A DNA stretch of 38,313 nt from JAKOUL01 sp035378845. GTDB taxonomy: Bacteria; Dictyoglomota; Dictyoglomia; Dictyoglomales; Dictyoglomaceae. Under the pieces are notes generated by a model. That model made no database searches. It was given only the letters and a program-made list of their open reading frames with translations, and was not told the DNA's origin. Of the stretch, positions 31,062-38,313 are shown one piece after another. Positions within the stretch are counted from its first letter, which is position 1, and the number at the start of each line of letters is the position of its first letter. The position numbers and the translations under genes are program-made. The DNA lies in assembly GCA_035378845.1 (NCBI GenBank), contig DAOSUP010000014.1, forward strand, positions 1 through 38,313, written 5' to 3'.

Positions 31062-32573
31062 TTATGACCTTTCTTTAAAGGAAAGCATTTGATTAATTGC
31101 TCTTAAGTAAGCTTTTGCGCTAGCTTCTATAACATCGGTACTGGATGCACGCCCTGTATAAATATTCCCATCCTTATCTGCAATTTTAACTAAGGCTTCA
31201 CCAAGAGCATCGGTTCCGCCAGTTACAGATTTAAGATAGAAATCTTGAAGAGTATGTTCTACCTTTACTGCATTTGTTATAGCCTTGTATGCAGCATCTA
31301 TAGGACCATTTCCTATCCCTACATTTTTTATCTCTTTTTCATCCTCTGTAAGGACAACTGTTGCGGTAGGAACAATACCTATTCCACTTACTATCTGAAG
31401 GTGGACTAATTTATAATGTTCAGGTATATATTTGATTTGATTTGAGACTAATGATTCAATGTCCCTATCAGTAATCTCCTTCTTCTTATCCGCTAATTCT
31501 TTAAACTTTTTAAAAGATTCTTCTAATTGTTCCGGTGGAAGATTGTATCCAAGTTCTTGAAGCCTCTTCTCAAAAGCATGTTTACCAGAGAGTCTTCCAA
31601 GTACTATTCTACTTTCTGAGATTCCAATAGTTTTGGGATCTATGATTTCATAAGTACTGGGATCTTGTAGCACACCATGTTGATGTATTCCAGATTCATG
31701 AGCAAAAGCATTTTCTCCTACAATTGCCTTATTAGGTTGGATAAGCACTCCGGTAAGATTACTTACAAGCTTACTGGTTTTATATATTTCTGAAATATTT
31801 ATTCCCACATCATAAGGAAGTTTTTTAACCTTAAGTGCCATAACAACCTCTTCCATAGCAGTATTTCCTGCTCTTTCTCCAAGTCCATTAATAGTACACT
31901 CAACCTGTTGAGCACCATTAATTATTGCTGATAAAGAGTTCGCTGTAGCAAGTCCTAAATCATTATGACAATGTATACTTGTTATGACCCTATCCATATT
32001 CTTTACATTTTCCCTTAATTTTCTAATAAGATCTCCAAATTCCCAAGGTAATGCATAACCTACTGTATCTGGAATATTTATCACTGTTGCACCAGCCTCA
32101 ATAACTGCCTCTAAGACTCTGCAGAGAAAGTTGAAATCAGTCCTTGATGCGTCTTCTGCAGAAAATTCTATATCATTGCAATATCTTTTCCCATATTTAA
32201 CAGCAGAAACTGCTTCCTCTAAAACCTCTTCTCGTGTTTTTCTTAGTTTTTTCTCAATATGAATATCAGATGTTGCAATAAAGATATGAATTCTGGGAGA
32301 TTCTGCTGATTTAATAGCTTCCCAAGCTCTATCAATATCTAAAGGAATAGCACGTGCAAGAGCTGCAATAGTAGGACCTTTTACTTTTTCTGCAATAATT
32401 TTTACAGACTCAAATTCTCCTGGAGATGAAACAGGAAAACCTGCTTCTATGATGTCCACATTCAGCTTTGTAAGTTGTTCTGCAATCTCTAATTTTTCCT
32501 CAGTATTTAAATTTACTCCAGGTGTTTGCTCTCCATCCCTTAAAGTAGTATCAAAAATATATACCTTTGACAT
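31062..32573 (-). CDS. leuA: 2-isopropylmalate synthase
   Basis: LeuA condenses 2-oxoisovalerate with acetyl-CoA, the first step to leucine. 'IFDTTLRDGEQTPGV', 'EAGFPVSSPGE', 'HCHNDLGLATAN' and 'NGLGERAGN' are standard, and a C-terminal allosteric domain (about 385-503, 'GIGIVPTATVVL') should bind leucine. 503 aa is normal. It sits 17 bases after ilvC and 20 before leuC. Confidence 0.97.
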   Translation of the reverse strand: MSKVYIFDTTLRDGEQTPGVNLNTEEKLEIAEQLTKLNVDIIEAGFPVSSPGEFESVKIIAEKVKGPTIAALARAIPLDIDRAWEAIKSAESPRIHIFIATSDIHIEKKLRKTREEVLEEAVSAVKYGKRYCNDIEFSAEDASRTDFNFLCRVLEAVIEAGATVINIPDTVGYALPWEFGDLIRKLRENVKNMDRVITSIHCHNDLGLATANSLSAIINGAQQVECTINGLGERAGNTAMEEVVMALKVKKLPYDVGINISEIYKTSKLVSNLTGVLIQPNKAIVGENAFAHESGIHQHGVLQDPSTYEIIDPKTIGISESRIVLGRLSGKHAFEKRLQELGYNLPPEQLEESFKKFKELADKKKEITDRDIESLVSNQIKYIPEHYKLVHLQIVSGIGIVPTATVVLTEDEKEIKNVGIGNGPIDAAYKAITNAVKVEHTLQDFYLKSVTGGTDALGEALVKIADKDGNIYTGRASSTDVIEASAKAYLRAINQMLSFKERS

Positions 32574-32590
32574 GAAACCTCACCCCCTCT

Positions 32591-33589
32591 TTACTTTTTA
32601 GATCTAAGCCAAGGCATCATATCTCTTAAAACCTTCCCCACTTTTTCAATAATATGTTCCTCATCTTTTTTGAGAAGTGCATTAAATACAGGTCTCCCTA
32701 CTTGATTTTCAAGAATCCATTCCTTTGCAAATTTTCCGTCTTGAATTTCTTCTAATATCTTTTTCATTTCTTGACGTGTTTCCTCATTAATTATTCTTGG
32801 ACCTCTTGTTATATCCCCATATTTTGCAGTATCACTTACTGCTTTTCTCATAAGAGTAATTCCACCTTGGTTAATAAGATCCACAATAAGTTTCATCTCA
32901 TGAAGACATTCATAATAGGCTACTTCTGGTTGATAACCTGCTTCTACAAGAGTTTCAAATCCAGCTTTGATAAGAGCACTTACTCCTCCACATAAAACTG
33001 CCTGTTCCCCAAAAAGATCAGTCTCTGTTTCTTCTTTAAAAGTAGTTTCTATTACTCCTGCACGGGTAGCTCCAATACCCTTGGCATATGCAAGAGCAAT
33101 TTCTTTTGCCTTCTGGGTATAATCTTGATAAACAGCATAAAGGGCTGGAACTCCTTTACCTTCCTCATATAGATCTCTCACAAGAGGACCAGGTCCCTTA
33201 GGAGCAACCATAAATACATCTACAAAAGGAGGAGGAGTAATCTGTGAGAAATGAATATTAAATCCATGGGCGAAACCAAGGGCTTGATTTGGTTTTAAAT
33301 AAGGCATAACCTTTTCTTTATATACAAGAGGTTGTTCTGTATCAGGAACAAGGAACATTACAATATCTGATTTTTGAACAGCATCTTCTATTTTTTCTAC
33401 ATGCATTCCTTCTTCTAATGCTCTCTTCCATGAATCTCCATTAGGTCTAAGTCCAACTATTACATTTAATCCACTATCTTTTAAGTTTCTTGAATGAGCA
33501 CGTCCCTGACTTCCATATCCCAGAACTGTTAAAACCTTATCCTTCAATACATTAAGATCAACATCTGAGTCATAATATGCCTTTGCCAT
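32591..33589 (-). CDS. ilvC: Ketol-acid reductoisomerase
   Basis: IlvC isomerises and reduces acetolactate (and acetohydroxybutyrate) with NAD(P)H and Mg. A Rossmann motif 'GYGSQGRAHSRNLKDSG' (24-40) is followed by 'VGLRPNGDSWKRA', whose Arg and Ser favour NADPH. 'FAHGFNIHF', 'APKGPG' and the metal-site 'DLFGEQAVLCGG' are clear. It is the short class I form (332 aa). Confidence 0.97.
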   Translation of the reverse strand: MAKAYYDSDVDLNVLKDKVLTVLGYGSQGRAHSRNLKDSGLNVIVGLRPNGDSWKRALEEGMHVEKIEDAVQKSDIVMFLVPDTEQPLVYKEKVMPYLKPNQALGFAHGFNIHFSQITPPPFVDVFMVAPKGPGPLVRDLYEEGKGVPALYAVYQDYTQKAKEIALAYAKGIGATRAGVIETTFKEETETDLFGEQAVLCGGVSALIKAGFETLVEAGYQPEVAYYECLHEMKLIVDLINQGGITLMRKAVSDTAKYGDITRGPRIINEETRQEMKKILEEIQDGKFAKEWILENQVGRPVFNALLKKDEEHIIEKVGKVLRDMMPWLRSKK

Positions 33590-33609
33590 CTTTCAGGGCC
33601 TCCTTATTT

Positions 33610-34113
33610 TTATTTATTATTATTTAGATTCATTCCTCTTTCCATAACAATCTTTCCAGTTCTCACCATCTCCTTGATGCCATAAGGTTCAAGGTTCTTT
33701 TTAAATGCATCTATCTTTTCACTATCACCAGTAATTTCAATGATAAGGTCTTTATCACTTACATCTACAATATTGGCTCTAAAAATTTCAACTAAATCAA
33801 TAATAGCTCTACGAGTAGAAGCATCTGATTTAACCTTTATAAGAGCAAGTTCTCTTTCTACCATAGGTACTCCTGTAAAGTCATTAACCTTAACTACCTC
33901 AATTAATTTATATGCTTGCTTTGTAATCTGCTCTAATACTCTCTCATCTCCTAAGACCACTAATGTAATTCTTGAAAGATTTGGAACCTCAGTAGTATTA
34001 ACTGCCAAACTCTCTATATTGTAGCCTCTTCTACTAAAGAGACCTGCTATTCTTGCCAAAACTCCCGGTTTATTTTCTACAAGAAGAGATAAAGTATGTT
34101 GCATTTTTTTCAA
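33610..34113 (-). CDS. ilvN: Acetolactate synthase small (regulatory) subunit
   Basis: The regulatory partner of IlvB (167 aa) has an N-terminal ACT domain, 'LSLLVENKPGVLARIAGLFSRRGYNIESLAV', for valine sensing (residues about 8-80) and a C-terminal ALS_ss_C part 'RELALIKVKSD'. It lies 6 bases after ilvB. Confidence 0.96.
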   Translation of the reverse strand: MKKMQHTLSLLVENKPGVLARIAGLFSRRGYNIESLAVNTTEVPNLSRITLVVLGDERVLEQITKQAYKLIEVVKVNDFTGVPMVERELALIKVKSDASTRRAIIDLVEIFRANIVDVSDKDLIIEITGDSEKIDAFKKNLEPYGIKEMVRTGKIVMERGMNLNNNK

Positions 34114-34119
34114 ACCCCC

Positions 34120-35790
34120 TTAATCTATCATCATTTTATCTATGGAACCACCTGCAGGAATCATAGGGAATACATTCTCTTCTTTTGCCACTTTTATATC
34201 TACGATAACTGGAGCATTATTTATATTAAGAGCCCATTCTATAGTTTCTTCTAATTCTTCAGCCTTCGTAACCTTTCTACTATAAGCACCGTATGCTTCT
34301 GCAAGCTTTTCAAAATCTGGAGCTACATCAAATAAAGTACAGGCATATTTTTTATTGTAAAAAAGTTCTTGCCACTGTCTTACCATACCTAAGCAACTAT
34401 TATTTAAGATGAAAATTTTTATAGGTAATTTTTCTGCCGATGCAGTAGCAAGTTCTTGTATATTCATCTGAATACTACCATCTCCCGCAATATCAATAAC
34501 GATTTTATCTCTATTTCCCATCTGAGCTCCAATTGCAGCAGGAAAGCCAAATCCCATGGTTCCTAATCCACCTGAGGTAATAAATTGTCTCGGTCTTTTC
34601 ACTTTGTAGTATTGAGCTGCCCACATTTGATTCTGACCAACCTCAGTTACCACAATAGCATCACCTTTTGTTTTTTCATAAATTTTCTCAACGACATACT
34701 GAGGTTTGATTTCTCCATCTGACCATCTATATTTAAGAGGATATCTTTCTTTCCAATCTTTTATCTTCTCCCACCACATAGGATTCTGCTTTGGTTCTAC
34801 CATTTCTATCAATTTTTCCAGAGCTCTTTTAGCATCAGCCACTATGGGTATATATGGCACAACATTCTTACCAATTTCAGCTGGATCGATATCAATATGG
34901 ACAATTTTTGCATTAGGAGCAAAAGTTTCTACCTTTCCTGTAGAGCGATCACTAAATCTTACTCCTATAGCAATAACAAGGTCACTGTCATTAATAGTAT
35001 AGTTAGCATATGCTGGTCCATGCATTCCTACAAATCCGCAGTACAAATCATGATCTTCCGAAATTGCCCCTTTACCCATAAGAGTAATAACTACAGGTGC
35101 ATTTATTTTTTCTGCAAAAGTTAAAAGCTCTTTTGAAGCCTCAGAACCAATCACTCCACCCCCAGCTAAAATTACAGGTTTTTCTGCCTCTTTTATTAAT
35201 TGCACTACTTTCTTAAGTTGCATAGGATGGGGATCATAATTAGGTTTATAACCTAAAAGATCAATCTTCGTAGGATAAGAGTAATTAATCTTTGATGCAA
35301 AAACATCTGTAGGGACATCAATTAATACAGGTCCTTTTCTTCCTGTAGTTGCAATATAAAAAGCTTCTTTAAAAACTTTTAGAGCATCATTGGGATTCTT
35401 TAGTAGGTAATTATGTTTTGTAATTGGCATAGTAATTCCTTGGGTATCTACTTCTTGAAAAGAGTCTTTTCCTAAAGCAGAAGTCTTAACCTGTCCAGTA
35501 ATAGCTATAAGTGGGATGGAATCCATATAAGCAGTAGCTATACCTGTAACTAAATTTGTTGCGCCAGGTCCTGATGTAGCTACACATACCCCAACTTTCC
35601 CAGTAGACCTGGCATAGCCGTCAGCTGCATGAGCTGCACCTTGTTCATGCCTTACAAGTACATGTTTTAAAGAAGAGTCATAAAGGGCATCATAAAATCC
35701 TATGACTGACCCTCCAGGATATCCAAAAATAATATCTACCCCTTCTTCTTGTAAAAACTTTATGATAGCCTCAGCCACAGTCATTTGCAT
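34120..35790 (-). CDS. ilvB: Acetolactate synthase large (catalytic) subunit
   Basis: A ThDP enzyme that forms acetolactate from two pyruvates. Catalytic Glu49 lies in 'VRHEQGAAHAADGYAR'; 'ATSGPGATNLVTG' and the ThDP motif 'GDGSIQMNIQELATA' follow. The 556-aa length is normal. The start at ATG 35790 has AGGAGG at 11 bases; a second ATG two codons on is too far from it. It is the first gene after the T-box. Confidence 0.97.
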   Translation of the reverse strand: MQMTVAEAIIKFLQEEGVDIIFGYPGGSVIGFYDALYDSSLKHVLVRHEQGAAHAADGYARSTGKVGVCVATSGPGATNLVTGIATAYMDSIPLIAITGQVKTSALGKDSFQEVDTQGITMPITKHNYLLKNPNDALKVFKEAFYIATTGRKGPVLIDVPTDVFASKINYSYPTKIDLLGYKPNYDPHPMQLKKVVQLIKEAEKPVILAGGGVIGSEASKELLTFAEKINAPVVITLMGKGAISEDHDLYCGFVGMHGPAYANYTINDSDLVIAIGVRFSDRSTGKVETFAPNAKIVHIDIDPAEIGKNVVPYIPIVADAKRALEKLIEMVEPKQNPMWWEKIKDWKERYPLKYRWSDGEIKPQYVVEKIYEKTKGDAIVVTEVGQNQMWAAQYYKVKRPRQFITSGGLGTMGFGFPAAIGAQMGNRDKIVIDIAGDGSIQMNIQELATASAEKLPIKIFILNNSCLGMVRQWQELFYNKKYACTLFDVAPDFEKLAEAYGAYSRKVTKAEELEETIEWALNINNAPVIVDIKVAKEENVFPMIPAGGSIDKMMID

Positions 35791-35814
35791 TCTACTAATT
35801 TCCTCCTTTCTTAA

Positions 35815-35852
35815 AATAAAAGCTTCTCAACCACAAAAGGGTGAGAAGCTTT
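35815..35852 (-). terminator. T-box intrinsic terminator of the ilv-leu operon
   Basis: On the minus strand AAAGCTTCTCA (35852-35842) pairs with TGAGAAGCTTT (35829-35819), followed by a T-rich stretch (TTATTTT). It adjoins the antiterminator region (35853-35868), with which its 5' arm can alternatively pair. Confidence 0.9.
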
Positions 35853-36060
35853 CCCACGGTACCACCTTCATTGCCCATAAAGGATCATTCTTTATGGGCA
35901 CTTACTCCTCTAACGCAGGAGTACGGAGAGTCTTACTTATAATTTCAGCCTCTCAGCTCCGAGGCGAGTTCTATAGGTTGTACTGACAGGTTTCACCAAC
36001 CCCTGACTCTCTGGAAAAGTACAAACCTATATACTATTCCTCTTCATCGCCGTTGATTTT
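35819..36060 (-). promoter_or_regulatory. T-box riboswitch, leucine (CUC) specifier
   Basis: The minus-strand leader has all T-box parts in order: 'gatgaagaggaatagta' at the base of stem I; the AGTA/GAA loop E motif with specifier CTC at 35968-35966 followed by G; a distal loop 'ggttggtgaaacc'; two further stems (GTACTCC region, and CCCATAAAG with CTTTATGGG); the T-box GGTGGTACCGTGGG; and a terminator. CUC is a leucine codon. UGGU can pair with a tRNA ACCA end. Uncharged tRNA-Leu should promote read-through into ilvB, as in the Bacillus ilv-leu operon. Confidence 0.95.
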
Positions 36061-36078
36061 TATGATTATTAAATTGAA

Positions 36079-36107
36079 ATCATATCATAGTAAAAAATTT
36101 TTGTAAA
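36079..36107 (-). promoter_or_regulatory. Promoter of the T-box/ilv-leu-cimA operon
   Basis: On the minus strand TTTACA (36107-36102) and TATGAT (36084-36079) are 17 bp apart, each 5 of 6 to consensus. Transcription would begin near 36072, just ahead of T-box stem I. Confidence 0.75.
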
Positions 36108-36258
36108 GAGGAAAAGATGGAAATTTTTAATAGAATTTTCCTTGCTTTTCTTTTGCTTCCGATAATATATATTATGTAAAGTTAAAATAGGGAAATTAAG
36201 AGAGGAAAAGATAAATGAAATTTAGAGAAAACTTTTAGTATTTATATTTCAATCTCTA

Positions 36259-36288
36259 TTGAATTATTTATAAACTTTGGGGTATAAT
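36259..36288 (+). promoter_or_regulatory. Probable promoter of the pilin-like/DUF4900 gene
   Basis: TATAAT at 36283-36288 is perfect and TTGAAT at 36259-36264 lies 18 bp upstream. The stretch 36108-36258 between the two divergent promoters is very AT-rich, and I see no gene or clear structure in it. Confidence 0.6.
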
Positions 36289-36332
36289 AAATTTAGATAA
36301 TAAATTAAATTTGGTGATTAGGAGTGAAGATT

Positions 36333-38066
36333 ATGAGATATAGAAAAGGGGAAAAAGGGGATATTTCCTTAGCAACTGCGATTATTTTTGGTGCTTTAAT
36401 CACGGTGCTGGTTTTTATGCTCTTAAATTCTGTTGTTTCTGAAGGCTCTCTTACCAAAAGAGATCAGGCGAGGGATCAGGTAATAAATGCTGCCCAAATG
36501 GGAGTTAAAAATGTCCTCTCTGTAGCTCATTTTGTATTACAAAGAGAGATTCCAAAGAATAAAGTATCGGAGATTACTCAAACTTATCTATCAAATCTTC
36601 TTTCTTCAAGTAGTTTAGCCTCAAACATCTCAAATATATATAATCAGACAAAACAAGTAGATCCTACAACAGCATATACTATTTTAAATTATTCTTTCTC
36701 TTTGGCATCTTACACTACTAACCTTTTCTTCTTATCTACAAAAGTCTCTTATACATATGTATATACAATAACTTCAAAGGGATATAAAACAACTTCTAAT
36801 CCTAATTTAAGCTTAACTATTACTGCCACAGGGAAAATTGAAGGATCTGCATATATAGAAAATTTTGCTCGTTATGCCCTATTTACTGATAAGCACACTA
36901 TGGCGGATGGAACAAAAGTTTGGTTCACATCAGATACTCGTTTTTATGGGCCAGTGCATACTAATGGGAGATTTGCTTTTGCTGATAATCCATTTTTTAG
37001 TGATGAAGTTTCTTCAGCTGAAAATGATGCTTATTTCTATCATTATAATAATGGGAATACGGCATTAGCTGCAAACAGCTACGGACTTTATGATAGACCT
37101 ATTTTCCAAAAGGGATTCACAAGAGGAGCTCAAAAAATAAATCTGCCTGAAAGCACCAACTCTCAACTTATATCGTCTCTTGGAGGAGACCCGGTGAATG
37201 ATCTAAGTAGCATTACAAGTGAAAATACAAGAAATCAATATATAAGGCGGAAATTAGGGCTTACAGTAAACAATAATCCTCCTTCCAATGGTATATATAC
37301 TCAAACTATAGTAAATGGTGGAGGTATATTTGTTCAGGGAGATGCAAGCATTCAATTTGGAAAGGATAATCAAGGTAGGGCAGTCTATACAATTACTCAA
37401 GGAAGTACTACCAGTGTATTTACTATTGATACAGCTCAAAATAAAACTTATGTGAAGACTGGAACAAAGACCATAGAAATAAATGCCATTCCCAATGGGG
37501 TAATATATGTTAATGGAGCTATAACCAGTGTTAGCGGAACCATACAAAAGGATCAAGCAATAACTCTTGTAGGAAGAAATAGCGTCACAATTACTGATCA
37601 TATAAAATATGAGGTAAATCCAATACCTGAAGAGAATCGTTCTGCTAAAAATATTTTAGGGATTTTAGCAGAAGAGGGGAATATATGGATAGATCCACCT
37701 CGTGATACTAAGGGTAATCCTTCTCATACTGATGCAGATCCCAGTGATCCTGATCGTGATTTTGAAATTGATGCTGTGTTAATGTCACCAAAAGGTGTAG
37801 TTCAAGTAAAGGACTATAATAGTCGTATTAGAGGAGGATCTGTCATTCTTAAAGGAGGAATCATCTCCAAAAACTATGGTGCTTTTGGAACTTTTAGTAA
37901 TACAAATAAAACAGGGTATGGAAGAGAATTTTATTATGACTATCGTATGAAAGAAGATTATGCACCACCATCTTTTCCAACCACAGGAAGAACCATATAT
38001 ACCGAAGGGACAGTTGCAAATCCAAAGTGGCTAAAAATAGATAAATGGGAAGAAAAGTGGGAATAA
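36333..38066 (+). CDS. Pilin-like/PilX-type membrane-anchored protein with DUF4900 domain
   Basis: This 577-aa protein begins 'RYRKGEKGDISLATAIIFG', a basic stretch and Gly before a single hydrophobic helix (about 13-35), then a polar helical part, as in PilX-like minor pilins and pseudopilins; the Glu+5 of true prepilins is absent. The middle part, 'KVWFTSDTRFYGPVHTNGRF' (about 195-214), is a hallmark of DUF4900 proteins from Thermotogae-like bacteria. The rest is beta-rich, with repeated Gly/Asn strands such as 'GGGIFVQGDASIQFG' suggesting a solenoid. ATG 36333 is preferred over GTG 36324 because AGGAG is 8 bases upstream. A pilus or secretion role is inference. Confidence 0.8.
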   Translation: MRYRKGEKGDISLATAIIFGALITVLVFMLLNSVVSEGSLTKRDQARDQVINAAQMGVKNVLSVAHFVLQREIPKNKVSEITQTYLSNLLSSSSLASNISNIYNQTKQVDPTTAYTILNYSFSLASYTTNLFFLSTKVSYTYVYTITSKGYKTTSNPNLSLTITATGKIEGSAYIENFARYALFTDKHTMADGTKVWFTSDTRFYGPVHTNGRFAFADNPFFSDEVSSAENDAYFYHYNNGNTALAANSYGLYDRPIFQKGFTRGAQKINLPESTNSQLISSLGGDPVNDLSSITSENTRNQYIRRKLGLTVNNNPPSNGIYTQTIVNGGGIFVQGDASIQFGKDNQGRAVYTITQGSTTSVFTIDTAQNKTYVKTGTKTIEINAIPNGVIYVNGAITSVSGTIQKDQAITLVGRNSVTITDHIKYEVNPIPEENRSAKNILGILAEEGNIWIDPPRDTKGNPSHTDADPSDPDRDFEIDAVLMSPKGVVQVKDYNSRIRGGSVILKGGIISKNYGAFGTFSNTNKTGYGREFYYDYRMKEDYAPPSFPTTGRTIYTEGTVANPKWLKIDKWEEKWE

Positions 38067-38313
38067 ATGAAAATTAAGAAAACTTATATTGTATTAATTA
38101 TTGTTTTGATGTTAATTTTGGTTTTCGCAGTTAATCAAAGGCCTAAAGAATCTACACAAAATGCTGAAAAGGCTAAAGTTGAAGAGATGCTAAATAAAGA
38201 AATAATAGACATTCCCTCTGAAGTTCAAGAGGAAACACCACAAAATGTAGAAGATGATTATGAAGAGAGAGTAAGGAAGATGTATGAAACGCTTCCTCCA
38301 GGTGAGGTTATCA
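38067..38313 (+). CDS. Membrane-anchored protein, N-terminal part (runs off the window)
   Basis: The frame opens at ATG 38067 directly after the stop of the DUF4900 gene and is still open at the window end (82 codons). A basic start (MKIKKT) leads to one TM helix of about 16 residues ending 'LVFAVNQRP', then an acidic, Gln/Glu-rich linker and 'YETLPPGEVI'. It is probably a bitopic envelope protein of the same operon, but what is visible shows no known domain. Confidence 0.75.
   Translation, partial: MKIKKTYIVLIIVLMLILVFAVNQRPKESTQNAEKAKVEEMLNKEIIDIPSEVQEETPQNVEDDYEERVRKMYETLPPGEVI

Noticed and set aside
36108..36258. Possible small gene in the gap between the T-box promoter and the DUF4900 promoter
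   Set aside because: The only ATG with a nearby purine stretch (36214 region) gives seven codons. The region is AT-rich spacer.

Overview
The window reads as a chromosomal segment from an AT-rich, thermophile-like bacterium. Proteins are rich in Lys, Glu and Ile, and genes are packed with many 4-30 nt overlaps. The gene content, a type IV pilus-like/DUF4900 protein, a FecR/beta-barrel envelope protein and a bacillus-style T-box operon together are most consistent with Dictyoglomus. That assignment is an inference from memory of gene order and composition, not a database result. I see no mobile element, CRISPR array, tRNA gene or prophage.

Layout. (1) 1-340: 3' end of 23S rRNA and 5S rRNA. 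(2) 368-1143: a near-consensus promoter, a 16-bp hairpin with a very C-rich loop (G-quadruplex pattern on the other strand), a TlpA-like thioredoxin, and a 45-aa CXXC membrane microprotein. (3) 1146-3338: 5-formyl-THF cyclo-ligase, divergent from an ECF transporter S component plus CoaX (probable pantothenate uptake and phosphorylation). (4) 3412-8828: a signalling operon: FecR-domain/barrel protein, CHASE2-adenylate cyclase, GAF-HD-GYP phosphodiesterase, DUF3307 membrane protein. (5) 18670-8811, minus strand: a small unknown gene, then rimP-nusA-rnpM(ylxR)-infB-ylxP-rbfA-nrnA-truB-(ribF::cmk fusion)-birA-HAD phosphatase. (6) 18745-26602, plus strand: rpsB-tsf-pyrH-frr-(64 aa)-uppS-cdsA-dxr-(33 aa)-galT-galK. 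(7) 36107-26599, minus strand: a leucine (CUC) T-box and ilvB-ilvN-ilvC-leuA-leuC-leuD-leuB-cimA. (8) 36259-end: a pilin-like DUF4900 protein and the start of a further membrane-anchored protein.

How the genes fit together. The nusA-infB and rpsB operons are divergent from back-to-back promoters whose -35 boxes are 5 bp apart, so translation and transcription factors leave one control point in both directions. Each has a structured leader: a terminator-like hairpin directly before rimP, and an H-type pseudoknot before rpsB. The branched-chain operon combines valine/leucine synthesis with citramalate synthase, so isoleucine can be made without threonine. It is set by leucyl-tRNA charging. The 3412-8828 operon would let an envelope sensor control cAMP synthesis and, separately, cyclic dinucleotide breakdown.

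The best candidates for something undescribed are the C-rich hairpin/putative small RNA next to the rRNA operon, the rpsB leader pseudoknot, the RibF-Cmk fusion, the FecR/CHASE2/HD-GYP/DUF3307 operon, and the small proteins at 1006, 18670, 21561 and 24405, three of them absent from standard family knowledge. All RNA structures were found by eye and not folded computationally.
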